Source of the DNA: CAVPTL01 sp963708725
Lineage (GTDB): Bacteria > Actinomycetota > Thermoleophilia > Gaiellales > JAICJC01
Assembly: GCA_963708725.1 (NCBI GenBank)
Contig: CAVPTL010000014.1
Coordinates: 310,001 to 374,000 of the forward strand
DNA: 64,000 bases
Direction of reading: 5' to 3'
Below the pieces are notes generated by a model. That model searched no databases. It had not been told where the DNA came from and saw nothing but the letters and a program-made list of their open reading frames with translations. Made by a program: the position numbers and the translations under genes. Shown here piece after piece: positions 36,282 through 44,477 of this stretch. How positions within the stretch are numbered: the first letter of the stretch is position 1; each line of letters begins with the position of its first letter.

Positions 36282-37127
36282 GCCGCCCGGCCCATCTGCT
36301 GGCGGCGCCGCTGGCGGGCCACCAACCAGTCGGTGAAGCGCGCGAGCGGAATCGTCAATGCGATGAAGAGCAGCGCGGCGACGAAGTACGGGGTGTAGTT
36401 GAACGACGACTGGACGGCGATGTTCGACGCTTCGAACGCCTCCACCGGTCCCAGGAGGCCCACCAGCGCGGTGTCCTTCTGCAAGCCGATGAAGTCGTTC
36501 AAAAGCGGTGGCAGCACCCGCCGCACCGCCTGGGGCAGGATCACGTAGCGAAGCGACTGACCGCGGCTCAGGCCGAGCGACCGGGCCGCGGCCTCCTGGC
36601 TGGGATGCACCGATTCGATGCCGGCGCGGTACACCTCGGCCACGTAGGCGGAGTACACCAGCACGAGGGCGACCGTGCCCCAGAACACCGGCGCTGTTCG
36701 GCACCCCGGAGAGCTGGAGCGCCGGCACTCCAAACCCGAGGATGTAAATCACAAGGATGGTCGGGATCCCGCGAAACAGGTCGGTGTAGACCACGGCCAG
36801 CAGCCGCAACGGGAAGAACACCGGCCCCGGCAGCCCCCGCAGCACCGCGATCCCGAGCGCGACGATCAGGATCGCCACCTCCGCCACCGAGAAGATCTTG
36901 ACGTTCAGCCAGAAGGCGTCGAGCACCTCGGTGAAGCTGGTGCGGAAGTAGTAGCCGTTGAAGAACGACTGTTTCACCGCCGGCCAGCCCGTGGAGTTGA
37001 CCACCGCCACGCCGACGACCACGAACAGCACCACCGTGCTGGTGAGCGCGATCAGCACGTATCCGAGCCCGCTCGAGCCGCTCCCGAACAGCTTGGAGCG
37101 CCTCCTGCGGCCGCCGACGTCAGCCAT
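36278..37127 (-). pseudogene. amino-acid ABC transporter permease, frameshifted
   Basis: A HisM/GlnP-type permease split between two frames. The N-terminal half (from ATG 37127; VLFVVVGVAVVNSTGWP, LLAVVYTDLFRGIPTILVIY) is in one frame up to GVPNS; the C-terminal half, PVFWGTVALVLVYSAYVAEV with the EAA-like loop EAAARSLGLSRGQSLRYVIL, continues in another frame to 36278. Removing one base near 36689-36694 joins them into a normal ~282-aa permease. Both neighbours in the operon are intact, so a sequencing error is at least as likely as true loss. Its stop overlaps the ATPase start by 4 bp. Confidence 0.82.
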
Positions 37128-37130
37128 CGG

Positions 37131-38036
37131 CTACTTGAGCACTGGGGCGCCCGCGTCCTTGGACAGCCACTGCTCCTGGATCTTCGCCAGAGTGCCGTTG
37201 TCGCGCAGGGTCGCGAGCGCGGCGTTGACACACTGGGTCAGCGGGCTGCCCTTGTCGAGCACGAGGCTGAAGTGCTCACCGTTCCCCGCCGGTGGCGCGA
37301 ACTGTCCGACGAGGTGGCCGTTTGAGAGCTGGACGTTGGCCATGTAGTACGCGGTCGGGTAGTCGACCACGATCCCATCGACCTGCCCCGCCTTCAGCCC
37401 GGCCAGTGCGTCGTTGGTGGTCGTGTACACCTGCGGCGGATTGCTGGGCTGGATCGTGTTGGTGATGTAGTCGTAGCCGGTCGTGCCAATCTGGGCGCCG
37501 AGCTTGTACTGCTTGAGGTCGGCGATCGACTTGGCGCTGTCGATCGGCTTGCCCGCGAGTGCCACCACCGCCTGGCTCACGTCGTAGTACGAGGAGCTGA
37601 GGTCAGACGCCTGAGCACGGTGCGGCGAGTACGACACCTGCGCGAGATAGAAGTCGAAGTTCTTCGGCCCGGGGGCAAACGACTTCAGAAATGGCGTCAC
37701 CGACCACACAACCTTGCTCTTGGGATACCCGAGCTGCTGGGCGACGGCGTAGGCCGTCGCGCTCTCGAAGCCCTGGTCGTTGTAGGGGTCGTGGTTGTAC
37801 TGGCCCTTCCACACATGCCCGGCCGGTCCCAGGAAGTACGGGTCGTAGGCGGGGTTGTCGGTACCGACCGTCAGCGTGCCCGGCGTGATCGTGGCGAGCT
37901 TGCCCTTCGCGCAGGCCGTCGTCGTACCCGACGTGGCGGTGGATGACGAGCTGCTGGTGCTGCTTCCGCACGCCGCGGTGATGACCGCGAGGACGAGCGT
38001 CACGACTATGAGGAGAGGCTTCTTGATGTGGATCAC
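37131..38036 (-). CDS. amino-acid ABC transporter substrate-binding lipoprotein
   Basis: A 301-aa type 3 solute-binding protein. A lipoprotein signal ends with TAACGSS, followed by a Ser/Thr linker and the mature domain LATITPGTLTVGTDNPAYDP. Later segments such as LKQYKLGAQIGTTGYDYI and NDALAGLKAGQVDGIVVDYP are typical of polar amino-acid binders. GTG at 38036 is used because residues upstream in this frame are antisense to the CHAD gene. First gene of the importer operon, 3 bp before the permease. Confidence 0.88.
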   Translation of the reverse strand: MIHIKKPLLIVVTLVLAVITAACGSSTSSSSSTATSGTTTACAKGKLATITPGTLTVGTDNPAYDPYFLGPAGHVWKGQYNHDPYNDQGFESATAYAVAQQLGYPKSKVVWSVTPFLKSFAPGPKNFDFYLAQVSYSPHRAQASDLSSSYYDVSQAVVALAGKPIDSAKSIADLKQYKLGAQIGTTGYDYITNTIQPSNPPQVYTTTNDALAGLKAGQVDGIVVDYPTAYYMANVQLSNGHLVGQFAPPAGNGEHFSLVLDKGSPLTQCVNAALATLRDNGTLAKIQEQWLSKDAGAPVLK

Positions 38037-38099
38037 CCGGGGGTTTAAGGGGGGAAGCGGAGGGTCGCAGCATATACCGTCGAAAGTAGACTGGAAGCC

Positions 38100-39551
38100 A
38101 TGAGCGCGACCGCGGAACGCGAATTGAAACTTGGAGCAGATGCCGACTTTACGTTGCCCGAGTTTCCCGGCCAGCCGCTGGCCGCGCGCACGTTCATCTC
38201 CACCTACCACGACACCCCCGACATGCGCCTGGCGAGGGCCGGGATTATCTTGCGTCGTCGGGCCGAGCACGACTCGGTCGCCTGGCAGCTGAAGTTCCCC
38301 CGCGGCCGCCGCCGGATCGAGCTCGACCTGCCCGGCGATCGCGATGTCGTGCCGATCACGATCACCGAGCTGCTGTTCGCGTACGCGCGCGGCGCCCCCA
38401 TCGCACCGGTCGTGGCCCTGCGCACCACCCGGGGCGGTATTGCCGTCCACGATGGCGACCGGCGAATCGCCGACGTCGTCTCGGATGTCGTCGACGTGCT
38501 CGACGGTGACATCGTTGTCGCGAGCTCCAGCGACATCGAGATCGAGCTGGTCGATGGCGACGAGCACGCGCTGCGCGCGATCGAGGAACAGCTGCGTGAG
38601 GCGGGCGCCCGCGACGCCGACCACCGCTCGAAGCTCCAGCGCGCACTTGATCTCACACCGCTCCAGGCCGCTGAGATCTCCGACGACCCAACCCCAGCGG
38701 AGCGCCTCCAGGCCGTGGTTGCCGTGCAATATCGCGCCATCCTCGCAAACGACCCGGGCACCCGGCTGGGCACCGACGCCGAGCACCTCCACCAGCACCG
38801 GGTCGCGGTTCGGCGACTGCGATCCGTGCTGCGAGCCGCCGCCCCGATGCTCGACCCCACGTGGACGAAGTCCACCCGCGACGAGCTGCGCTGGGCCGGA
38901 AATGCGTTGGGTCCCGTGCGTGATCTCGACGTGTTGATCGACCACCTGCGCGCCGAGATCGCGACCCTACCCACAGCTTTTGGCCCGGACGATCCCGAGT
39001 CCCTGGGATCGGCCCCCCTGATCGATGCGCTGGAACGCGAGCACGAGCGGGCGCGGGCGGCGATGCTCGAGGCGCTGCGGTCGGATCGCTACCTCCGGCT
39101 GCTCGAGCTGCTCGAGGCGGCGGCGGCGGCGGTGCCAATCACGGATCCCGACGTCTCGCTCCAAAAGCTCGCCCGTAAGGAGTTTCGAAAGCTGAGACGC
39201 GCAATGAAAGCGCTCGGCCCGCTCCCCACCGATGAGGCGGTGCATGCCGCCCGGATCAAGGTCAAGCGTCTGCGCTACACCGCTGAGCTGGCCGCCCCCT
39301 TCGGCGGCCCCGAACTCGAGCAGGTGGTGACCGAGACGCGTACCGTCCAGGATCTTCTCGGTGACCACCAGGACGCCCACGTGGCCGAAGAACGCATCCG
39401 TACCCTGCTTGCCACCGCACTTCCAGCCGATACGCACCTCGCCGCCGGGCGCCTGATCGAGCGTGAGCGGATCCGGCGGCGCACAATCCGGCGCGAGCTG
39501 CCGGGGGCATGGGAAGCACTCGCCGAAGCTGGACGGAAAGCATTTCCGTAG
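38100..39551 (+). CDS. CYTH-CHAD domain protein
   Basis: A 483-aa cytoplasmic protein with an N-terminal CYTH triphosphate-tunnel domain (about 1-190; opens ERELKLGADADF, then WQLKFPRGRRRIELDLPG) and a C-terminal CHAD domain (about 205-480) full of conserved His/Arg/Lys (LHQHRVAVRRLRSVLRA, VHAARIKVKRLRYTAEL). CHAD domains bind polyphosphate, and CYTH domains hydrolyse or bind triphosphates. GGAAG stands 3 nt before the ATG. It lies beside sixA-like, ppx, glucokinase and ppk genes, which supports a polyphosphate role. Confidence 0.92.
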   Translation: MSATAERELKLGADADFTLPEFPGQPLAARTFISTYHDTPDMRLARAGIILRRRAEHDSVAWQLKFPRGRRRIELDLPGDRDVVPITITELLFAYARGAPIAPVVALRTTRGGIAVHDGDRRIADVVSDVVDVLDGDIVVASSSDIEIELVDGDEHALRAIEEQLREAGARDADHRSKLQRALDLTPLQAAEISDDPTPAERLQAVVAVQYRAILANDPGTRLGTDAEHLHQHRVAVRRLRSVLRAAAPMLDPTWTKSTRDELRWAGNALGPVRDLDVLIDHLRAEIATLPTAFGPDDPESLGSAPLIDALEREHERARAAMLEALRSDRYLRLLELLEAAAAAVPITDPDVSLQKLARKEFRKLRRAMKALGPLPTDEAVHAARIKVKRLRYTAELAAPFGGPELEQVVTETRTVQDLLGDHQDAHVAEERIRTLLATALPADTHLAAGRLIERERIRRRTIRRELPGAWEALAEAGRKAFP

Positions 39552-39985
39552 CCGCTCCCATTCTGCTCGTCCGCCACGCGAGCGCCGGCCGACGTGAGGC
39601 GTGGTCCGGCCCTGACGATCAGCGACCGCTCGACGCGCGCGGCCGGCGACAGGCGGTGGGGCTGGTCGAGACGCTCTCGGAATTCACGATCGACCGCATC
39701 CTCACCAGTCCGTTCGTCCGATGCACCGAGACAGTCGCACCTCTGTCCGCGGCGCTCGGCCTCGAGGTCGGAGTGACCGACGCGCTCGCCGAGGGATCGC
39801 CACGCCCGATCCTCGAGGATCTTCTTTCCGAACTGCGGGGGAGCTGTGCGGTGCTCTGCACCCATGGCGATGTGATCAGCCGTCTGATTGGCCATCGCCG
39901 AGACTGCAAGAAGGGCGCTGTGTGGGTGCTCGAGTGGGACGGCGAGAGCCCCGAACCCAGGCGCTACATCAAGCCACGCGAGTAA
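39509..39985 (+). CDS. SixA-like histidine phosphatase
   Basis: A 158-aa phosphatase of the histidine-phosphatase (RHG) superfamily: ILLVRHASAG holds the catalytic R22-H23, TSPFVRCTETV a second Arg and LCTHGDVISRLI the second His. SixA enzymes dephosphorylate phosphohistidine proteins, and CHAD-linked members are common. The only ATG in frame (39509) makes a 43-bp overlap with the CHAD gene; the first 15 residues are not conserved-looking, so a non-standard start closer to the stop of the CHAD gene is possible. The 3' end overlaps the convergent ppx gene by 17 bp. Confidence 0.82.
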   Translation: MGSTRRSWTESISVAAPILLVRHASAGRREAWSGPDDQRPLDARGRRQAVGLVETLSEFTIDRILTSPFVRCTETVAPLSAALGLEVGVTDALAEGSPRPILEDLLSELRGSCAVLCTHGDVISRLIGHRRDCKKGAVWVLEWDGESPEPRRYIKPRE

Positions 39986-40862
39986 GCGTCTGGGAGAGCA
40001 ACTCGTCGGCAAGCCCCTCCCGCAGACCGCCGCGGGCGACTTCCATCGGCACCCCGACGAGCGCTTGGACTTCGGCGAGGATCACCGCACCCGCGGCCAC
40101 AGTCTTGGCTCGGTCGGGGTCGATACCGCCCCGCTTGGCGAGCTTTGCGGCCGACATGCGCGTTGTCAGCTCGAGCGCCTCGGCAAGCTCGTCGGCACCG
40201 AGCGTGCGGCCGACCAGGCGCCGCAGCGCCCGTGCGGCGCCGCCCGTGGCGAGGCCAAGCGCAACCTCGGGCGGATTGTCGCCGGCCAGCACTGCGCGTA
40301 CGTAGTCCCGCGCTCGGCGCACCTCCCGGCGGCTGGGCGGATCTCCGTCGAGATGGCGGCAGGTGAGGCGTAGCGATCCGACGTCGTAGGAGCGCAGCCA
40401 GGCCGGCAAAACCCCGCCGTAGCCCACCGCGAGCTCGGTGGAGCCGCCGCCGACGTCGCACACCGCAACCCCACCGTCAGACGGGATCGGCACGCCGCGA
40501 AGGGCTCCGGCGTATGCCAGCCGTCCCTCCTCCTCCACCGACAGCACCCGCGCGGGCAGCCCCGCGGCAAACTCCAGCTCGGTGACGAGCTGATAGGCAT
40601 TCTCGCTCTGCCGTCCCGGGGCGGTGATCACCAGATCGATCAGGTCGCAGCCCTCGTCGCGCGCGGCCGCGGCGTAGCGCGCCACCCGCCGGGCGGTGGC
40701 TGTCCGCTTGGGCCGCGACACGATTCCCGATCGCTCGATCGCCGCCCCCAGGCCGAGCTGCGCACGCTCCGCGAGAACCGTCTCGAGTTCGCCGTCGTCG
40801 CCCTGCCTGGCAACCAGCAAACGCACCGTGTTTGAGCCCACATCGATGATGCCTACCTTCAT
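39969..40862 (-). CDS. ppx: Ppx/GppA exopolyphosphatase-family protein
   Basis: A 297-aa phosphatase that, by family, removes terminal phosphates from polyphosphate or hydrolyses pppGpp. ASKHA-fold motifs: MKVGIIDVGSNTVRLLVARQ at the start, VEEEGRLAYAGAL, then AVCDVGGGSTELAVG (about 137). This is the short actinobacterial form without the C-terminal HD extension. The ATG at 40862 is chosen because it gives this canonical N-terminus; the longer open frame runs antisense into the glucokinase. Divergent from the glucokinase gene. Confidence 0.88.
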   Translation of the reverse strand: MKVGIIDVGSNTVRLLVARQGDDGELETVLAERAQLGLGAAIERSGIVSRPKRTATARRVARYAAAARDEGCDLIDLVITAPGRQSENAYQLVTELEFAAGLPARVLSVEEEGRLAYAGALRGVPIPSDGGVAVCDVGGGSTELAVGYGGVLPAWLRSYDVGSLRLTCRHLDGDPPSRREVRRARDYVRAVLAGDNPPEVALGLATGGAARALRRLVGRTLGADELAEALELTTRMSAAKLAKRGGIDPDRAKTVAAGAVILAEVQALVGVPMEVARGGLREGLADELLSQTLTRVA

Positions 40863-40950
40863 GCTCTGTAAGTGTGCACGCAGCATCGGTCGGCAATGGG
40901 TGCGATTTGGGGAACGAACGGTGAACAGTTGGAAGTTGTAACCTTGCGGC

Positions 40951-41907
40951 GTGAGCACCCGTGGCGGGATAGACCTTGGTGGAACCAAGATCCAGACGGT
41001 GGTGGTCGATGACAGCAACGCTGTGATCGGCCAGGCACGTCACCCGACACCGAAGGACTCCGGGCCTGAGGGTGTGGTCACCGCCATGGCCGACGCCCTC
41101 AAGGAGGCCGCTCAGGCCGCGGGCGTGGAGCCGGCAGCGCTGGAAGGGGTTGGTGTCGGCTCGCCTGGGTCGGTCGACCCGGCGACAGGCGCGGTGGAGC
41201 AGGCGATCAACGTCGTCGCCGAGTGGAAGGGCTCGGTCCCCGTCGCCGCCGAACTCTCGAAAACCCTCGGCACCAAGGTGCGGGTCGGAAACGATGTGAA
41301 CGTCGCCACCGAGGCCGAGTTCGAGCTCGGTGCGGGGCGCGAGTTCCAATCGATGCTCGGCGTGTTCTGGGGTACCGGTGTGGGCGGCGGAGTGATCCTC
41401 GACGGGAAGATGTGGGAGGGTCGCGGCGCCGGAGGAGAGATCGGCCACATGGTCGTGAAGATCGACGGGGCGTTGTGCGGCTGCGGCCGGCGCGGTTGCA
41501 TGGAGGCCTACGCGGGACGCGGCTCGATGGAGCTCGAAGCCCGCCGCCGGCACGACGACGGCCACGACACCGAGCTGTTCAAGATCATGAAGCACAAGGG
41601 CCGCGACCGGCTCTCGAGCGGTGTGTGGGCCAAGGCGCTCGAAGACAAGGATCATCTGGCCGAGAAGCTGATCGAGCGCGCCGTCGGAGCCCTTGGCGCG
41701 GGAGTCGCCTCGGCGATCAACCTGCTCGATCTCGAGTGCGTGATCATCGGCGGGGGCATGGGCACGCGCCTGGGCGACGAGTACGCCGCAAAGATCCTCG
41801 ACGCGATGATGCCGCACCTGTTCAAGGACAACCGTCCGCCGGCGGTACGGGTGGCGGCGCTCGGCGACCTGGGCGGAGCGATCGGCGCCGCGCTGCTCGC
41901 CCGCTAG
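40951..41907 (+). CDS. ROK-family glucokinase
   Basis: A 318-aa sugar kinase. The phosphate-binding motif GGIDLGGTKIQTVVVD begins at residue 5, then GVGSPGSVDPATG and the ROK zinc signature GGEIGHMVV followed by CGCGRRGCMEAY. Substrate is most likely glucose with ATP. Because it sits among polyphosphate genes, use of polyphosphate as phosphoryl donor is conceivable, but it is longer than the mycobacterial polyphosphate glucokinase and no donor-specific motif can be read. GTG start with weak ribosome-binding site. Ends 19 bp before the ppk stop (convergent). Confidence 0.86.
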   Translation: MSTRGGIDLGGTKIQTVVVDDSNAVIGQARHPTPKDSGPEGVVTAMADALKEAAQAAGVEPAALEGVGVGSPGSVDPATGAVEQAINVVAEWKGSVPVAAELSKTLGTKVRVGNDVNVATEAEFELGAGREFQSMLGVFWGTGVGGGVILDGKMWEGRGAGGEIGHMVVKIDGALCGCGRRGCMEAYAGRGSMELEARRRHDDGHDTELFKIMKHKGRDRLSSGVWAKALEDKDHLAEKLIERAVGALGAGVASAINLLDLECVIIGGGMGTRLGDEYAAKILDAMMPHLFKDNRPPAVRVAALGDLGGAIGAALLAR

Positions 41908-41926
41908 CGGCGGGAACGCCGAGCGA

Positions 41927-44026
41927 TTAGCTGGGCCGGCCGGAGCGGCGCGCACGCACCCGGGCGCGCCGCATCAGCACATCGTGGGTCGGCCGAGGGC
42001 GATCGTCGCCCTGTGTCATGCGCTCCCAGTCGCCATCGGGACTGAGCGCCCAGGCCTGCGAGTTGTCGGCCATCAGCACGTCGAACACCGACTGAATCTC
42101 GTCCTTCAACCGCCGCTCCTCGACCGGGGCCACGACCTCGATGCGATGGTCGAGGTTGCGCGGCATCATGTCGGCCGAGCCGAGGAACACGCGGGTGTCG
42201 GGCCCGGCTTCGAACACGTACACGCGGCTGTGCTCGAGGAAGCGGCCGACGATGCTGCGCACCTGGATGTTGTCCGACATTCCGGGCACTCCCGGTCTGA
42301 GCGTGCAGATCGAGCGGGCCACGATCTCGATCTTGGCACCCGCCTGTGACGCCTTGTAGAGCGCCTCGATCATGGCCACGTCGGTCAGCGAGTTGACCTT
42401 GATCCGGATCCGGGCCTCGCGGCCGTCCTCGGCGGCGTCGGCCACCCGGCGGATCTGCTCGATCAATCCGCTGCGAAGATTGAACGGCGCCACCAGAATC
42501 TTTCGGAACCGCTGCGGGCGCCCGAAGCCGGTGAGGTGATTGAACAGGTCGGCGACATCGGAGGTGATGGCCTCGTCGTCGGTGAACACCCCGAAGTCCT
42601 CGTACAGGCGAGCGGTCACGGCGTTGTAATTGCCGGTGCCGATATGCGCGTAGCGGCGAAGCACTCCGCCCTCGCGGCGCACGACCAGCGTCGTCTTGGC
42701 GTGGATCTTGAGGTTTGCAAACCCGTGGACGACATGCACGCCCGCCTGCTCCATCTGGCGGGCCCACTCGATGTTTCGCCGCTCATCGAACCGCGCCTTG
42801 AGCTCGACCAGACAGACCGTCTGCTTCGCTCGCTCGGCGGCGTCGATCAGCGCCGGCATCAGGGCCGAGTCGTCGGAGGTGCGATACACCGTCGTCTTGA
42901 TCGCAACCACGTTGGCGTCCTTGGCGCCGGCCCGGACAAACGCCTCGACACTCGAGGTAAACGAGTCGTAGGGCAACTGCACCAGAACGTCGCCGCTGTG
43001 AATCTGGGAAAACAGATCGACTCGCTCGCCCGGGGACGACGAGAGCCGTGCCCGCGTCAGCGGAATCCAGGGCTCGAACTTCAGGTCGGGCCGGTTGATA
43101 TCGGCCAGCTGCGAGACGTCCGCCATGTCCACCAAGCCCGAGGTCGGATACACCTGGAGGTCGGTCACGGCCAGGCCCTGCTTGAGCCAGGTGAGCATGG
43201 TGTTGCTCGCACCCGACGACACCTCGAGCCGCACCACGTCGCCGAACCGCCGGCGGCGGAGCTCGGTCTCGACCGCTTCGAGCAGATCGTCGGCCTCGTC
43301 ACTCAGCTCGAAGTCCGCGTCGCGGGTCACCCGGAAGTACGCGTGCTCGAGCACCTCCATCCCGGGGAAGAGCCACGGCAAGAAGTGGGCGATCACCTGT
43401 TCCTGAGGGATCAGGCGAGGCTCCGACCCGACGGCGACAAACCGGGTGAGCCCCTCGGGCACCTTCACCCGCGCCGAGCGCTCCTCACCGTTCTCGGAGT
43501 CGCGCACCCGCACCGCGAGGCTCTGCGAGAGACCCGAGATGTAGGGAAACGGCTGACCGGGGCCAACCGCTAGCGGGGTCAGCACCGGGAAGATCGTGCT
43601 GTCGAAGAGTGCTTCCAGCTGCTCCAGCTCCGCCTCGGTGCATTCGGACACCGGGATCACCGGGATTCCCTCGGCGGCGAGTGCGGGCACGAGGTCATCG
43701 GCCCACAGTGTCGCCTGGCGGGTGGTGATGTCGGTCACCAGCTGGCGGATCTCGGCGAGGACCGCACCTGGCACCCTTCCATCCGGCGAACGGGTCACGA
43801 GTCCTGCCGCAACCTGACGCTCGATGCCGGCGACCCGCACCATGAAGAACTCGTCCATGTTGGACGACACGATCGAGCAGAACCGGACTCGCTCGAGCAC
43901 CGGAAGCTCACGGTCACTCGCCTGCTCGAGCACCCGCGCATTGAATGCCAGCCAACTCAACTCACGGTTCAGGAACCGTGTATCCAGCGGTTCTGTCTGG
44001 CGGGCAGCGGTGGCGGGGGCGCTCAC
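41927..44026 (-). CDS. ppk1: polyphosphate kinase 1
   Basis: A 699-aa enzyme that polymerises the gamma-phosphate of ATP into polyphosphate. Length is typical. Visible: RFLNRELSWLAFNARVLEQA at the N-terminus, FSSIVSSN-like segment CSIVSSNMDEFFMVRVAG, and the autophosphorylated histidine in RRYAHIGTGNYN (H461), with IKTTVYRTSDDSALM and FLGSADMMPRNLDHRIE further on. The C-terminal 25 residues are Arg-rich. It follows a 101-aa acidic protein by 39 bp on the same strand and may be co-transcribed with it. Confidence 0.96.
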   Translation of the reverse strand: MSAPATAARQTEPLDTRFLNRELSWLAFNARVLEQASDRELPVLERVRFCSIVSSNMDEFFMVRVAGIERQVAAGLVTRSPDGRVPGAVLAEIRQLVTDITTRQATLWADDLVPALAAEGIPVIPVSECTEAELEQLEALFDSTIFPVLTPLAVGPGQPFPYISGLSQSLAVRVRDSENGEERSARVKVPEGLTRFVAVGSEPRLIPQEQVIAHFLPWLFPGMEVLEHAYFRVTRDADFELSDEADDLLEAVETELRRRRFGDVVRLEVSSGASNTMLTWLKQGLAVTDLQVYPTSGLVDMADVSQLADINRPDLKFEPWIPLTRARLSSSPGERVDLFSQIHSGDVLVQLPYDSFTSSVEAFVRAGAKDANVVAIKTTVYRTSDDSALMPALIDAAERAKQTVCLVELKARFDERRNIEWARQMEQAGVHVVHGFANLKIHAKTTLVVRREGGVLRRYAHIGTGNYNAVTARLYEDFGVFTDDEAITSDVADLFNHLTGFGRPQRFRKILVAPFNLRSGLIEQIRRVADAAEDGREARIRIKVNSLTDVAMIEALYKASQAGAKIEIVARSICTLRPGVPGMSDNIQVRSIVGRFLEHSRVYVFEAGPDTRVFLGSADMMPRNLDHRIEVVAPVEERRLKDEIQSVFDVLMADNSQAWALSPDGDWERMTQGDDRPRPTHDVLMRRARVRARRSGRPS

Positions 44027-44065
44027 CGGTACAGCGTACCGCGGGCCACGATCACCGGGGCCCCT

Positions 44066-44371
44066 TTACTCCCAGGTGAACTCACCGGCGGTGGTCGTCT
44101 CCATCCAGCCCTTGGCCTCGCTCGCCGGGGCTTCGACGGTCTCCATCGCGACCGTGTCCTCGGGCATCTCGAGGCGCACTGCGGGATGCTCGCCAGTCTC
44201 CTCCTCCTCGCGCTGCGCCTCGGCCTCAGTCTTGAACAGAGGATGGTTGCGGAATGGATCGTCTCCGACGAACTCATCCAGGGGAAGGTCGGCGTCAAGC
44301 GTCTGATTGCGACGCTTCAATTCAAGGTGCTCTTCAATCACAGAGGCAAACGAGGATGTTCCGATCGACAT
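44066..44371 (-). CDS. acidic hypothetical protein upstream of ppk1
   Basis: A 101-aa soluble, Glu-rich protein with no signal peptide or membrane span and no recognised domain. The middle (DADLPLDEFVGDDPFRNHPL) is followed by a very acidic stretch and a Trp-containing end. ATG start with GGGAGG shortly upstream. The 39-bp gap to ppk1 on the same strand makes an operon likely. Function unknown; it could be a small partner or regulator of Ppk1. Confidence 0.62.
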   Translation of the reverse strand: MSIGTSSFASVIEEHLELKRRNQTLDADLPLDEFVGDDPFRNHPLFKTEAEAQREEEETGEHPAVRLEMPEDTVAMETVEAPASEAKGWMETTTAGEFTWE

Positions 44372-44477
44372 CTTCCCTCCCGGGATTCAGGCTGGCGACT
44401 AGCCGCAAGAGTATATCAAGCGCGCCGCACGTAATTTCGACACCAGGGCATGCGACAAATGTTGCACCAATGTCCCA

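Noticed and set aside
35529..37127. A permease-ATPase fusion protein of 532 aa
   Set aside because: The middle is a shadow frame of the permease C-terminus; after removing one base, separate permease and ATPase genes with a GTGA overlap appear.
37131..38945. A 604-aa form of the amino-acid-binding lipoprotein
   Set aside because: Residues upstream of the lipoprotein signal are antisense to the CYTH-CHAD gene and carry no signal peptide; the start is placed at 38036.
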